This document shows, in pieces, positions 22,158 through 32,865 of a stretch of 64,000 nucleotides of DNA. The translations under genes were made by a program, and so were the position numbers. The notes under the pieces are model-generated. The model was not told the DNA's origin. It saw nothing but the letters and a program-made list of their open reading frames with translations, and did not search any database. The stretch spans positions 66,976,782-67,040,781 of the forward strand of contig CP141140.1 of NCBI GenBank assembly GCA_035235625.1, in the 5' to 3' direction. Position 1 is the first letter of the stretch, and the number at the start of each line of letters is the position of its first letter. Source of the stretch: Saururus chinensis. Lineage: Eukaryota; Streptophyta; Magnoliopsida; Piperales; Saururaceae.

Positions 22158-23416
22158 CACTACAACAAAATGTATTATTAGTGACACTTCTATTAGTGAT
22201 GCAATTAAAAGCGTTGTTAAAAACTACTACTTGCGACAGTTAAAAAAGCATCGCAAAAAATTAACTATTAGCAACGCTTTTTAAAAGGCATCACTAATAG
22301 TATTGTATTAGGAACGCTTAATAAAAAGCATCGCTAATATTACAACTATTGGAGATGTTTAATAATAAACGTCCCTAATAGTTGTGCTATTAGCGATGTT
22401 TTACGAAACCGTAACTAAAATATATATGTTTTAAATAAAAAAGAAAAAAATTATAACTATTAGCAACATTTTTTAATTATGTCGCTAATAGTATCGCTAT
22501 TACTGATGCTTAACAAAAAGCATCACTAATAATTATAATTTTTTTATTTAAAATATATCTTTTAGTGATGCATTTATAAAGCGTCACTAATAGCACAACT
22601 ATTAGTAACATTTATTATTAAGCGTCTCTAATAGTTGTAATATTAGTAACATTTTTTATTAAGCATCGCAAATAAAATAAATTTATTTTTTAAAAAATAC
22701 TAAGCTTATTAGCAATGCTTTGTTAAAAGCGTCGCTATTAATGCAACTATAAGCGACTCTTCTATTTGTGTCGTTAATAGCTTTATTAAATAATTTTATT
22801 TAATAAATAAATATTAAAAAAATTTAAAATAAACTTTGTAAATATAATATATTTTATTTAATATTTACTATTTATATATAATAAATAAATATTAAAAAAT
22901 TAAAATAAACTTCTCAAATATAATATATTTTATTTAATATTTTTTATTTTTATATATAATAAATAAATAATAAAATAATAATTAAAATTCCCCTACTTTA
23001 TCCGCACTCATCGATAGAGCTGGGGCTCATGTATACGTGCGTAAGTGTGTAAGAGATAGAAAGAGAAAGTGAAGAGAGAGACTAAAAGGAGAGATGATGA
23101 GCTAGAGAGAGAAGAAAGAGGAGAGAGGGATGGGAGAGAGAAGAGACAAAGAGAGGAGAGAGAGGAGAGAAAGAAAGGTGCGAGATGAGAGAGAGGAGAA
23201 AGAGGGGGGAATAAATTAATTTGTAATTTTATGGATTTTTATTATATTATTCTATTTTAAAAAATAAAAAATAAAACTAAGACTCAAAGATGTTTTCATT
23301 ACTCCAAATTTACTGACTCATTATACCAAAATGCTACAAGATGCACCATTTTTATATTAAAAGCAAAGACAAAAGATTTACTAAGTTCTCTTCCATTTTC
23401 CCTATAAGAAGTTTGG

Positions 23417-23738
23417 TGTTTTGGTCCGATAGTCCTTAATAAACTGTTAGTAGGACAGTTAGTAGGAATTGCAGTTAGCAGTATGTAGTGGAATTAGTGA
23501 TTAGTTTCAGTCAGTTATTTGTTTCAATCAGTTATTTTCTCTATGTAGCAAGATAGCTTTGTTATGTACTTCAGTAGGTCAGCAAAGCCTATTAAGGCGT
23601 AGGATTATGTAATTAGTAATTAATCAAGGATTATTTTGCCCTAATCTCCCTTCTCTCTCCCTGACTTCTCTCTCTTTCCCGACTCCCTTCTTCCTCTCTT
23701 ACGCTCTCTTCCAATCTGTCTTCTTCAAGTCCGTAACA
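23417..23738 (+). repeat. Possible solo LTR of a small copia-type element
   Basis: It opens TGTTTTGG and closes CCGTAACA. Inside are a TATGTAATTAGTAATTAATC stretch and a CTCTCTCCC-rich 3' third, as in many short plant LTRs. The flanks TTTGG and TTTGC agree at 4 of 5 bases. No internal domain follows. Confidence 0.5.
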
Positions 23739-23949
23739 TTTGCATTATAAGTTTATACATATTTCTTAAAAGCCTTCTATCCAATGTATCACTCAGCGGT
23801 TGGTTAATCACTAGGAGAAACTAAGAGGAAGCCGGGTTAGTCATCGGGAGAAAGGAGTAGGAGAAATAATAGAGAAGAAGCACTGTGCCAAGCAGCCACT
23901 ACCCTATGCCTCATTCGCCATCCCCTAGTTTGTGGCTGGTCGATCAAAA

Positions 23950-24330
23950 GAAAATAACCAATGTCACTTATGATTTAGGGTTTGGTAGGTGGGTAGTGGA
24001 TACTTACTTTAGGCATTTGAGTTGGGCTGGGTGGGTTATTGAGCTTTGGCATTTGGGTTGGACGGGTTATTGGGTTGGGGACTGGGGTAGTCGGTAAATT
24101 ATAAGTATATATAAATAATTAAACATAAGAATGGTGATGGGTATTATATATATTAAATTGGGTAATGGGTATGGATAAGGGGTTACCTATACCCTACCCA
24201 CGTATTAAATGGGCAGGTAAAATTATCCACTTAGTTTACCCTTTACCCATTTATTAATTACCCGCCCACGAATTTCGGATCGGGCGAGTAGGTGAAGTGG
24301 GTAAATGGTTAGCCATTGACAACTCTAATT
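23950..24330. mobile_element. hAT-like relic with GGGT/TACCC subterminal repeats
   Basis: GGGTTGG/GGGTAATGG motifs in the left half face TACCCAC/TTTACCC motifs in the right half. The right end, read in reverse, is TTAGAGTTGTCAATGG, a common plant hAT terminus. The left end is not recognisable and the target duplication cannot be shown. Confidence 0.45.
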
Positions 24331-24344
24331 CTAATACCAGGCTA

Positions 24345-25433
24345 TTCAAATGCCTCTAGGGCCGTTTGAATGCCCTAGACAGTTCAAATATGGTCGTCTT
24401 CAACCTTGTGAACCCAAAATCGAAAATATGCAAAATCGACAATAACATCTCAATATCACTTTCAAACATCATAATATTGAAATATAAGCTTAAGACATGA
24501 TAGATTTAGAAATTTTTAAACTAAATCAAAAGAAAATCACTAAAAAGAACATGTTTTACTTAACCCACCATTAAAGCAAAACCCACATAAACCATTCCAA
24601 ACCACAAATATGGAATATAAACCCATTTAGGAAGAAAAACCCCTACCTTCAGTGAGCTTTTTGTCTAAAAGCGAAGCTTCAATCTCCACAAATCCCTACC
24701 CAAGGTTAGGGTTTAGTTAATATCTCATTAAATCCAATTATTTAAGCTTAAACCATTTTAAAAGTTGTAGATTTAGGGGTTTCTTTGCTTAAAAACAAAA
24801 ATCCCTCTTTTGGAGGTTTGAAATATGGATTAATACAGAAACTTTAGTAGGGTAAAACAAGATTTAACTTTCCAAAAGATGAGATTAAGAAAGATTAAGC
24901 AAAAAACTTAAGAGATTAATAAAAAATCAAGACTAAAACATACCTAAATCAACTTTTCTTCTTTGGTATGAGGATTAGGGTTTCTCAGCCTCCCAAATCT
25001 CAGCCCTTCCCAATTGGGAAAGAGCTGGGATTTTCTATTTATGGTAAGTCCTATGGGGTATACATATTAAAATTGGGGTACAAATTTAATTTTACACTAT
25101 AAATACGTAATTTGCTCATTTTAAGTCTAAAACAAAATTTAAAAAGTTTGAAACTCTTTAATTATGAAATAAGTGGAGTTTAGGGTCTTGTGGGACCCTC
25201 GCCCCAAAACATGAATGTGAGACCCACACCCTAATTTTACAAAAAAAATTCCATAAAATTTCCTAAAAATAGGATCAATTTAGTTTAGCATAAAAACTTA
25301 TAAAAATGAAGAAAAAATTTATTAAAACCATCATTATCCATCTTTAACCAAAAAAACCAGACAAATCAACCAATTAAAACAAAGCCACATAATTAATTTG
25401 AAAATAAACCGAATTAGGGTTAGAGATCTTACA
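24345..25433 (-). repeat. Ty3/gypsy LTR nested in the CACTA element
   Basis: Read on the minus strand it starts TGTAAGATCTCTAACCC at 25433 and matches 40220-39000, where the same LTR follows a gypsy pol end. Shared blocks include the GGGTTTTTATG/ACCCTAGC promoter area and the AATTGGGAA block near 25010 and 39775. No internal domain is attached, so it may be a solo LTR. The left edge is approximate. Confidence 0.65.
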
Positions 25434-26104
25434 GAGAGGGTTGAGAGAGAGTGTAGAGAGAGAGATTATAAAGAGAAATGGAGGGTAGAGAGAGAGAGTA
25501 GAGAGAGAGAGAGGAGAGAATGAGAGAGAGATTGTTTAAAAAAACTAAGCCTATTAGTGATGCTCTTAAAGAGAGTCACTATTAAGCATAGTAGTAGTGA
25601 CGCTGAATTTTAGGTGTTGCTACTATTTACTAAGCGTCACTAAAAGACTGTGATATTAAAAAAACAATTTACACTAGTTGCCACGCTTGTCTTCACAAGT
25701 AGTGCATGTTCTTGCGGCGAATACAATTTAGCGTTGTCACTTCTTAAACAATTTGTGATGCTCTTTTACTAAGCATCACAAATAGTTTAATTTTTTTAAT
25801 ATAACAATCTTTTAGCGACATTCAGAAATGAGCGTTTCTACTACAATGATTAATAGTGATGCTCTTATAGAGCGTTGCTAATAGGCTTATGTTTTTTAAA
25901 ACTTATTTCCCCCTCTCTCTACATTCTCTCTCTCTCACCCTCTCCTCTATCTCTCTACCCTCTCTTTCTTTCTACCCACTCTTTCTCTTTACCCTCTTTC
26001 TCCTCCACCTCTCTCTCTATCTCTCCTCACACACACTCTCTCCTCTCTCTCTCTCTCTCCTCACACACTCTCTCTCCTCTCTCTCTATCCTCTCTCTCTT
26101 TCTC

Positions 26105-26310
26105 TCAACAGAGGAAGGGAAGGAGGGGGTGTACCCAGGGAGGGGGAAGCGGGATGGAGGTGGGGGCTTCGGTGGCCAGATTCGGCTCCCTACTAGAATC
26201 CGGCCCCCCACCCCTCCACCCTCCCGCTTCCCTCGGCTCCCCCCTTCCACTAGCACCGGATCTGACACATCTGCAGGATTCCGGCACCCCTCTAGTCATC
26301 CTGCCTCCGG
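26105..26310. other. G/C-rich island inside the CACTA right arm
   Basis: About 200 bp of G/C-rich, proline/glycine-coding-looking DNA sits between the CT tract and the last subterminal repeats, in otherwise A/T-rich DNA. Open frames exist on both strands but no domain is recognised. It may be a captured gene fragment, which CACTA elements often carry, or plain element sequence. Confidence 0.35.
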
Positions 26311-26952
26311 TAAGATTTTTTTCAAAATATTTAAAGTTTTTAGCGATACTTCCAAAGCCGTCGCTAAAGGCTTTATTTTATTCTTTTTAGTTTATTGACA
26401 TATTAGTGACGCTTTATAAAGAGTCTCTAATACATAAAAATGCGTTTTTTAAATACTTTTTCTTATTAGCAGCGCTTTTAAGAAGCGTTGTTAAAGACTA
26501 TTTTTTAATTATTTTTTCAATTTTTATTAGTGGTGATTACATAATCATTGCTAATAATTTTTTATTATTGTTATTATTAGTGATGCATATACAAGCATCG
26601 CTAATATGCTATTGTTTATTTGTTAAATGTTTTTTGTATTAAAGACACTTAAGAAAGCATCACTAATAACCAATTATTAGAGATACTTAAGAGTTATACG
26701 TTGCTAATAATTTACTATTAGCGATGCTTTATTAAGCGTCTTAAAAAGTAAAATAATTGGTGGCACAAAAATAAACGTTACTATTGGTAGACTATTAGCA
26801 ACGCTTTGCCTTAAGTGTTACTAATGAGCAATAGTGATTGTAATTTTATCGATACATTTAGCAACACTTTGTAAGCATCATTAATAGTCATTAGTGATGC
26901 TTAGAGTACTATTAGAGACACTTAAAAGAATCACTAATAGTTTAGGTGTAAC

Positions 26953-28118
26953 ACATACAATTATAAGTAATTGTTATATAGCTTATTCCTTGCTATAAAG
27001 CATACATAACATTTTTACTATGATTGAGGCACCATCAGAAACCTCATTGACTGGCCGGTTAGATCACCAATAACCATTGATAGATCCAACAACATATCAA
27101 ACTCAACCGACATTGGGTTGACTGGGTATGCCCTCCTAACTAACATGTCGACCTTACTGCTAATGACCACATAGCATGCATATAAAACACACTTAGAAAT
27201 CTTTACCATGAGGCACCATTGGTAACCTCACCTACATGTTGGCTAGACTACAAATTATCCTCAGTAGATCCACTAACATGTTGAACTCCACCGATAGGAG
27301 ATTGGCATGGAACAACTAACCTCATCAGTGCCACACCGATGTGTTGATCTCACTGCCTATTGACTAGTTATACACCAATGTGATGATGCATGTCAGCGTC
27401 AGTATTGTCATCCATCTCTTTCCCTGCCATTACCACTACCACCAACGTGTCAGTGATCATGTTGATAATCAGGAAGAGACAACATAGATTGTTCCAGTTA
27501 CCAAAATCCCTCTAAATCATGTCATATCGTAATCCTTCTCACATATCACCTTCCCACAAAGACAAATGACAATGCTTGCTATTAAATAATCATTAACTAT
27601 GGGGAAAACATGATCTATTAGCATAATCATGACAAAATTTCAAAGATTATCTTTTACATATTTTTATGCCATAAAAGTAGTCAAAGCGCAGCTTATACAA
27701 TCACTTCAAAACCAAAATATGTTAAATGTTAGAAATCCAACGTAGAATCATAAATTCAAAATGTTTCAAGAAACCCAAAATTCCTAAAATCAAACATTTT
27801 TTAACTTTCAAAACTATAGATGTTCAAAGTTAGGAATTTGACCTATTTCACAGTATAAAAATTCTTCCTCACATGTGATATTGACCAATCCCAGTAAAAA
27901 TTTACTCCCTTCATTGATTTCTCTTCATTTGGATAGCCCTTAATCTTTTTCCTCTTATTTTGAGAAGTTTTTCAAAGAAAAATAGAGTCTAATAGCCTCA
28001 AAAGTCACTTATAGAAAAATGAGATAAAATTCTAGTGTAAAAATGTCAAATTTGGTAGTTTTTTAAGCAAACCCCAAAATTGCCCAAAACTATATGTAAC
28101 CCACCTACATATACCAAG
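26953..28118. other. Spacer with a decayed tandem duplication
   Basis: Segments 27025-27120 and 27210-27310 share GAGGCACCATYRGWAACCTCA and a TAGATCCAMYAACATRTYRAACTC block, giving two imperfect copies about 185 bp apart. No gene was recognised. From about 27640 the sequence looks like decayed gypsy LTR. Confidence 0.5.
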
Positions 28119-28719
28119 TCCCACATTCAGTCACTTATAACTTGCTAATACAAAGCCCAATTAATTCTTTCTTGGTGGAGTTACTAAGATGCTTATGTCT
28201 ACTATAAGAACCCAAACTTTTAGATCAAAAATATACTTGTAGAAAATGTTATATTATTAAGAAGGTCCAAGGATCAGATTGATAGGCTCATGTAAGTTAC
28301 CGATAGTACCTCAGGTCTAACTTCAGACGATCATAACTCCTTCATCCAAACTCTGATTTGTGCATTCTTAGAGGTGTTTTGAAGCTAGGTCTGCCTAGTT
28401 TCTATCTCCAAAGTTGCACAGTAAAATTCAAATTACAAGATAGATTATTATATTAAGAATACTCAAAGTTTAAATTTATTATTTTTCATATGTACTTTAA
28501 AACTTCCTTGGTGTTACATCTTGTATAACTTTCTCATCTGAGCTTCAATTTGCATACTTTTAGTAGCTCTATAAAACTATTTATGTCTACTATTTAATAA
28601 TAAAATTTTATATCTAAAACCTTATATACAAAGAAAGTTATTATACCAAAAAGAGGGCCAAACACACTTATATACATGTGGCTAAGTATAGAGAATTTAT
28701 AAAATTCTCTGGTATTACA
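28119..28719 (-). repeat. Ty3/gypsy LTR fragment (same family as 40470-41075)
   Basis: The minus-strand start TGTAATACCAGAGAATTTTA at 28719 parallels TGTAACACCC at 41075. Shared blocks include GATCATAACTSCTTCATYCAAACTC and TTCTTAGAGGTGTTTTGAAG near 28340 and 40690. No coding region is attached. Confidence 0.65.
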
Positions 28720-29084
28720 TTACCATTTGGGTGAGTCAAGGTGAGAGCAAATGATAGTGGTTATAAGTGAATAACAAAAAACTATTATGGAAAAGATGAG
28801 GATAAGGTAAATGAACAACATGAAGAGGAAGAGGTTAAGCTCTGGGTTGAGAAAAAGGACTAAAAAATGATAATAATGCTTGATGAACCCTAATAAGATA
28901 ATCACTAGCATAATGGATTGATAGAAGAGAGGGCGTAGGCATTTCGATGGGAAAGTGAGAATGATATAAAGTGGAAGATGGGGTATTGAGTTTCGTTGCT
29001 ACATGTGTACGACAACTCACATGTGTGCTCATCTATTTTAAGAATAAGTGAAGACTTACATACATTTTGGGTGTTTTGATAGAT
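28720..29084. other. Spacer, nothing recognised
   Basis: Several short minus-strand frames lack any known motif. Confidence 0.5.
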
Positions 29085-29528
29085 CAAGGGTATTAACAAC
29101 CTAACCCAAGTTGAGCATTGACTTAGTTTGGCTTGAGCTCATCTTTTAAACTAGTAGCTCGTGCTTGAACTAGGCTAGCTAGAACTTTCAGCTTGAACTC
29201 AACTTTCTACAATTTTTAATATAAAAAACTCAGTCTAGGCTAATTAACACATCTTGAATCCAGCCCAAAATGTATTTTTTACAATATTAATCCAACCTAA
29301 TTGATACAAATTATGTATTGTAATTTGCAAAATTACATTCAAGTTCAATCTCAAGCCTTAATTAAGTCATATAAACTCAGTTTGAGTCAAGTCAAAGCAT
29401 GTCTGAACACAACTCATGTTACTTTCATGAACTCGAGGCGAATAAGAGTGAGTTGAGTTCGAGTCCAGATGAGTTAAGTCAAGACGGCTCAACTCTCGGG
29501 CCCACTCGACTCGTTAATTACACCCCTC
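29085..29528. mobile_element. hAT-like element with GAGTT/GAGCT subterminal repeats
   Basis: The left end CAAGGGTATTAACAACC faces a right end that reads GAGGGGTGTAATTAACGAG in reverse. Copies of CTCGA, GAGTTGAG and GAACTCAA crowd both arms. This fits plant hAT elements with (T/C)A(G/A)GGGTG ends. No convincing 8-bp duplication was seen. Confidence 0.5.
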
Positions 29529-30427
29529 GACCTGAAGTCTATTTTGAGCAGTCCCTATTTTTTTAACTAATAAACAGCTTACATGTGGTAAAAACCACCA
29601 TCTTACATCCTATAATTGTAACTTTCAGAATTTGGCTCCAGATTGGATTAGGGTTTTGACATTATATCTTCCCCATGGATTGGAGCTATTTTTGGAATAT
29701 GTTTATGCCCCAACATTAATCATACTCAAAACAAAGTTCCTATCTACTAATATAACTAAACCGCAAGAGCTATCACTTAATATAAAAGGCAGTGTTTATT
29801 TTGAAAGGTACATGAAGGCATCATATATACATGCATGAAAACAGTGGAGTGTCTCCCTTCAACATTGATGATCAGAAGTTAAGGCCATGGCTACCATTTG
29901 CAGTTTTGCACCGAAAGTATCGAAGCATCCTACCTCCACAGCGCCAAAAGTAGCTGGGCTCTGAGTAGTCCCTCGCACGTCTGTCTCAAGTCGTTTTCTT
30001 CCAACTACTTCTTCCTCCTTTTGGATCACCATTAAGAGAGCTATAAACTGCATACATTATATATCTCCATTCCAACTTGGATCTTCATTATATATAGCCA
30101 TGAGGGGCCTTGGTTAGTCCATTTGCAAGCGTTTCTTGTTTATACTTGTGCAAATGAATTTCAAAGTCATTTAACTACTATATAAATCTTTAATCCATTT
30201 TGGAATCAGTAAGCCTACAGTATCAATTCCAAACGTAATGCAATTTAAGCATCTATGTCTACAATGACTATACACCTTACAAAAAGTAAAATTTTCTGAT
30301 TGGTACAGGCAACTGTGTTCGTCCCAAGTGTGCATCTTTCATATGTAGCCAATTACTTTAGAGGTACTGGAATCATGATTATAATTATTGCTCCAACAAA
30401 GTTAGGTCAGATAAGAAGCCTGCCGAC
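29529..30427. other. Spacer, nothing recognised
   Basis: Frames at 29632-29838 (+) and 29859-30053 (-) are short and carry no known motif. Confidence 0.5.
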
Positions 30428-30449
30428 GAGAGAGAGAGAGAGAGAGAGA
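30428..30449. repeat. GA microsatellite
   Basis: About eleven uninterrupted GA dinucleotides. Confidence 0.95.
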
Positions 30450-30606
30450 ATTTGTAAATGTGGTTGACTGATAGAAATAGTTAACTTCACAACTAATGGT
30501 TAAGCTTTCAAGAGAAGTGGCTAATTAATATTTATTTTCATCTCTTCTCCTAGAACCTTAAAGCTCTTAGAAAATGGGCTACCTATTTATATTAACCAAA
30601 TTTGCA

Positions 30607-30647
30607 TATAATATATATATCTATATATATATATATATATATGTATA

Positions 30648-30686
<39 letters not shown>

Positions 30687-30706
30687 CTATATATATATAT
30701 ATATAT
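30607..30706. repeat. AT microsatellite, compound
   Basis: About 100 bp of AT repeats broken by regularly placed CTATAT and GTATATCT units. The interruption ATGTATATCT occurs twice, about 42 bp apart, suggesting duplication within the array. Confidence 0.9.
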
Positions 30707-30784
30707 GGATAGTTAATCAGAGATAAGTTTTCTATCTAGCCTTATGTGCTTGGACCTTATGATCCAAATAGATAAATCCCTACC

Positions 30785-30896
30785 TTAGACTTCATATGTC
30801 CTACATTAATAGCTCCATTTGGTATTTTAAAATAGACTAATTTTAATTCATTTTAAAAAATCAATTGGAGCTATTAATGTGAAACAGAGGGAGTAT
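30785..30896. mobile_element. Stowaway-like MITE remnant
   Basis: A perfect 15-bp inverted pair, ACATTAATAGCTCCA (30803-30817) and TGGAGCTATTAATGT (30866-30880), flanks an A/T-rich loop. The right end GAAACAGAGGGAGTATA matches the usual Stowaway terminus. The left terminus has decayed. Confidence 0.65.
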
Positions 30897-32375
30897 ATGA
30901 CAACTGGTTTGGTTTGCTTTAGTTTGAATGAGAGGATAATAATCATAATAATGATTATTATTTCTAAGGATGGTAATTAATTAAACACCAGTAATCACAT
31001 GAGAGAATTTAAGGCACTGTTTGCAGTCAACTTTTAATGTGATGAGATTGAACAGGCAAGATTGGGCAATTGATTGTATATCAGACTTGTAATTGTCAAG
31101 ATTTCAGCATTTAAGCAAGTGATTGAAGAGCTAATGGGTAATTGTTTCACATAATAAAGCTTAATCTAGTAAAACCAGATTAAAGTCCTGCTAACTAAGG
31201 AAATTAAACATGGACGTTGTTACTTGTTAACAATAAAAGTGCAGCTAGAATTAAAGAATATGATTCCATGCCATCCGTAGCATACATCTAACCACTTAGG
31301 CAGAAGAAGAAATTCATATTGTTGTGTACTTAAGCAGGTAAAGTCATGCAGAAGCTGTACAAGGATAACCACATTTGTCCCCCGGATATGTCCCACATAC
31401 AAATTGAAATGGTATTTAATATTTTCCAGTTTTAACTGCTTTTAATGATAAGATCCAGTTTTACAAGTCTGCTTCGTTCTCTTATTAAAAGGAAAGGAAG
31501 ATCTTACGATGAAAAAATTTAGAGAATGTTGCATGTCTCTTTTTTGAAAGAGGAAGACTTCACACTTCAAATTCATCTAATTATTCAGCATTATGGTTGA
31601 TTAATTAGCCAACAATTATTCACATATTCCCGTTGCTTAAGCATTTAATCTGTTTCTTTGCCAAAGTGAGGCCAAGTGTCCTATACAAAGATGATAACTC
31701 AACCATACAAATACTTTATTTAGTGAGTTCGGATCATTGTCAAGTATAGTTCTTTTGTATATACTCAGCCACAAAGAAATCAGGCATTCAACTAAATGGC
31801 TCCAACTTTATTTTCCATATAAATATTTTCCATATAAATCTCACAAGTAAAATCAAAGTTTTTTAATTTACACCCCTTCAAAATGTACAAGTTTAGATAG
31901 CACATATGGTCCAGTACCAAAAAAATAATGGATTCGACGAAAGGCATATCAAATATAGTATTCCATGTTAAGAAAGCTCCATGCCTAACAGATAAGGTTA
32001 GCTGACCTTCATGCCTAACTTGCAACCAATCTCATCCACAAGCCAAAGCAAGAGCACACCTCCTCATAAGAAAATACAACCCAATGTTTCATCAACACTA
32101 ATATATTACAAAGTAATTACAGTCCAAAACTGTCCAAAACTCTGAGCAAATCTCAGTGCCTGGCTTCATTTTGTCTAGACATGAAAAACCTCATCAAGTT
32201 ATACAAGCACATGATAGAATCAAGAGGGGAAGAAGAAGCAAGATAATACAAAACCATCAGAGAGATCCACAGCTACAAGTAATATATATATGCCACACCT
32301 CCAATCATCCTTCAAATCCCAAATAAAAAATAGCAGCTAAGTTAATAGATGGAAGTAATTAAAACAAGCCGAGAT
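30897..32375. other. Intergenic DNA and MIF 3' flank
   Basis: No gene or element was recognised. The part just below 32376 is presumably the 3' UTR of the minus-strand MIF gene. Confidence 0.5.
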
Positions 32376-32789
32376 TCATTTACGGTGAGTCAAAGTCGAA
32401 TTCGATATCGAAGAGCAGTCACATAGTCCATCAATCTCCACCTCCCTCTTGTGGAAGCTCCTGTGGCAGCTACAGGCAGCGCATTTGAGAGCAGCACTGG
32501 TTCCTTCCTCCCCAGCAGCCATGAACTCTCTGCAACCATCAACGGCATAGCCACCTATGCTAGCAGCATGATTCTTCCTGCACTCTCTATACTTGACCTC
32601 TGGCTCTTTGATCGTCATAAGAAATCCATTTGCCTTCTTGGGTTCTTCTTTGTTCCTCATGCTGTTTGTATCAGGCCAGCAGCTGAATTCCGGTTGCTGC
32701 TTTTCTTCTGCTAAAGAGGCAGAACTGCTATTGGGTCTTCTTTTGAATCGAGGGGATATGTGGGTGGAAGAAGACGAAGAAGCTGGCAT
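32376..32789 (-). CDS. MIF: MINI ZINC FINGER (MIF) type protein
   Basis: MIF proteins carry the dimerisation zinc finger of ZF-HD homeodomain factors but no homeodomain. They bind ZHD factors and block them, acting as small regulators of growth and meristem programmes. The 137-residue frame holds the ZF-HD domain at residues 67-116 ([20 protein letters not shown], then [17 protein letters not shown]), with metal-ligand Cys/His at C70, H74, C86, C103, C106, C108, H109 and H113. No homeodomain follows and the protein ends soon after. Most MIFs have about 80-100 residues. The first 43 residues here are Ser-rich and unfamiliar. A second Met at residue 44 would give 94 residues. I kept the first ATG because a TATA box lies 69 bp upstream of it. 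The gene is intronless, typical for the family. Family assignment is firm; the paralogue and exact start are not. Confidence 0.92.
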   Translation of the reverse strand: MPASSSSSTHISPRFKRRPNSSSASLAEEKQQPEFSCWPDTNSMRNKEEPKKANGFLMTIKEPEVKYRECRKNHAASIGGYAVDGCREFMAAGEEGTSAALKCAACSCHRSFHKREVEIDGLCDCSSISNSTLTHRK

Positions 32790-32857
32790 CTGAGATAGAG
32801 GTGGAAATCCAATGAGAAAAAGAAGTCATATGAGTCTCTCTCCATCCCGGGGGGCAG

Positions 32858-32865
32858 ATTTATAA
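32858..32865 (-). promoter_or_regulatory. TATA box of the MIF gene
   Basis: TTATAAAT on the minus strand lies 69 bp before the chosen ATG and would place transcription start around 32830. An out-of-frame ATG at 32829-32827 would lie at or near the transcript 5' end. Confidence 0.65.

Larger units (their letters stand above)
22158..26952. mobile_element. CACTA-type DNA transposon with nested insertions
   Basis: The left end is CACTACAACAAAA. Dense TTAGYGAYGC/GCRTCRCTAATA subterminal repeats follow (22180-22760) and recur on the right at 25545-25880 and 26330-26940. The right end is decayed: TTTAGGTGTAAC near 26952 only partly mirrors the left. GA-rich tracts on the left (23040-23212) and CT-rich tracts on the right (25911-26110) make the arms partly inverted copies. 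The middle holds a solo LTR, a hAT relic and a gypsy LTR rather than transposase genes, so it is non-autonomous. A 3-bp target duplication could not be confirmed because the right edge is uncertain. Confidence 0.75.

Noticed and set aside
23980-24070. Telomere-like GGGTTGG strings
   Set aside because: Irregular spacing and mixed motifs; they match hAT subterminal repeats better than a telomeric array.
25875-26398. Two long overlapping plus-strand frames (169-171 codons)
   Set aside because: The first half is a CT microsatellite translated as Ser/Leu repeats. The rest is the G/C-rich island; no domain, and the frames run through transposon subterminal repeats.
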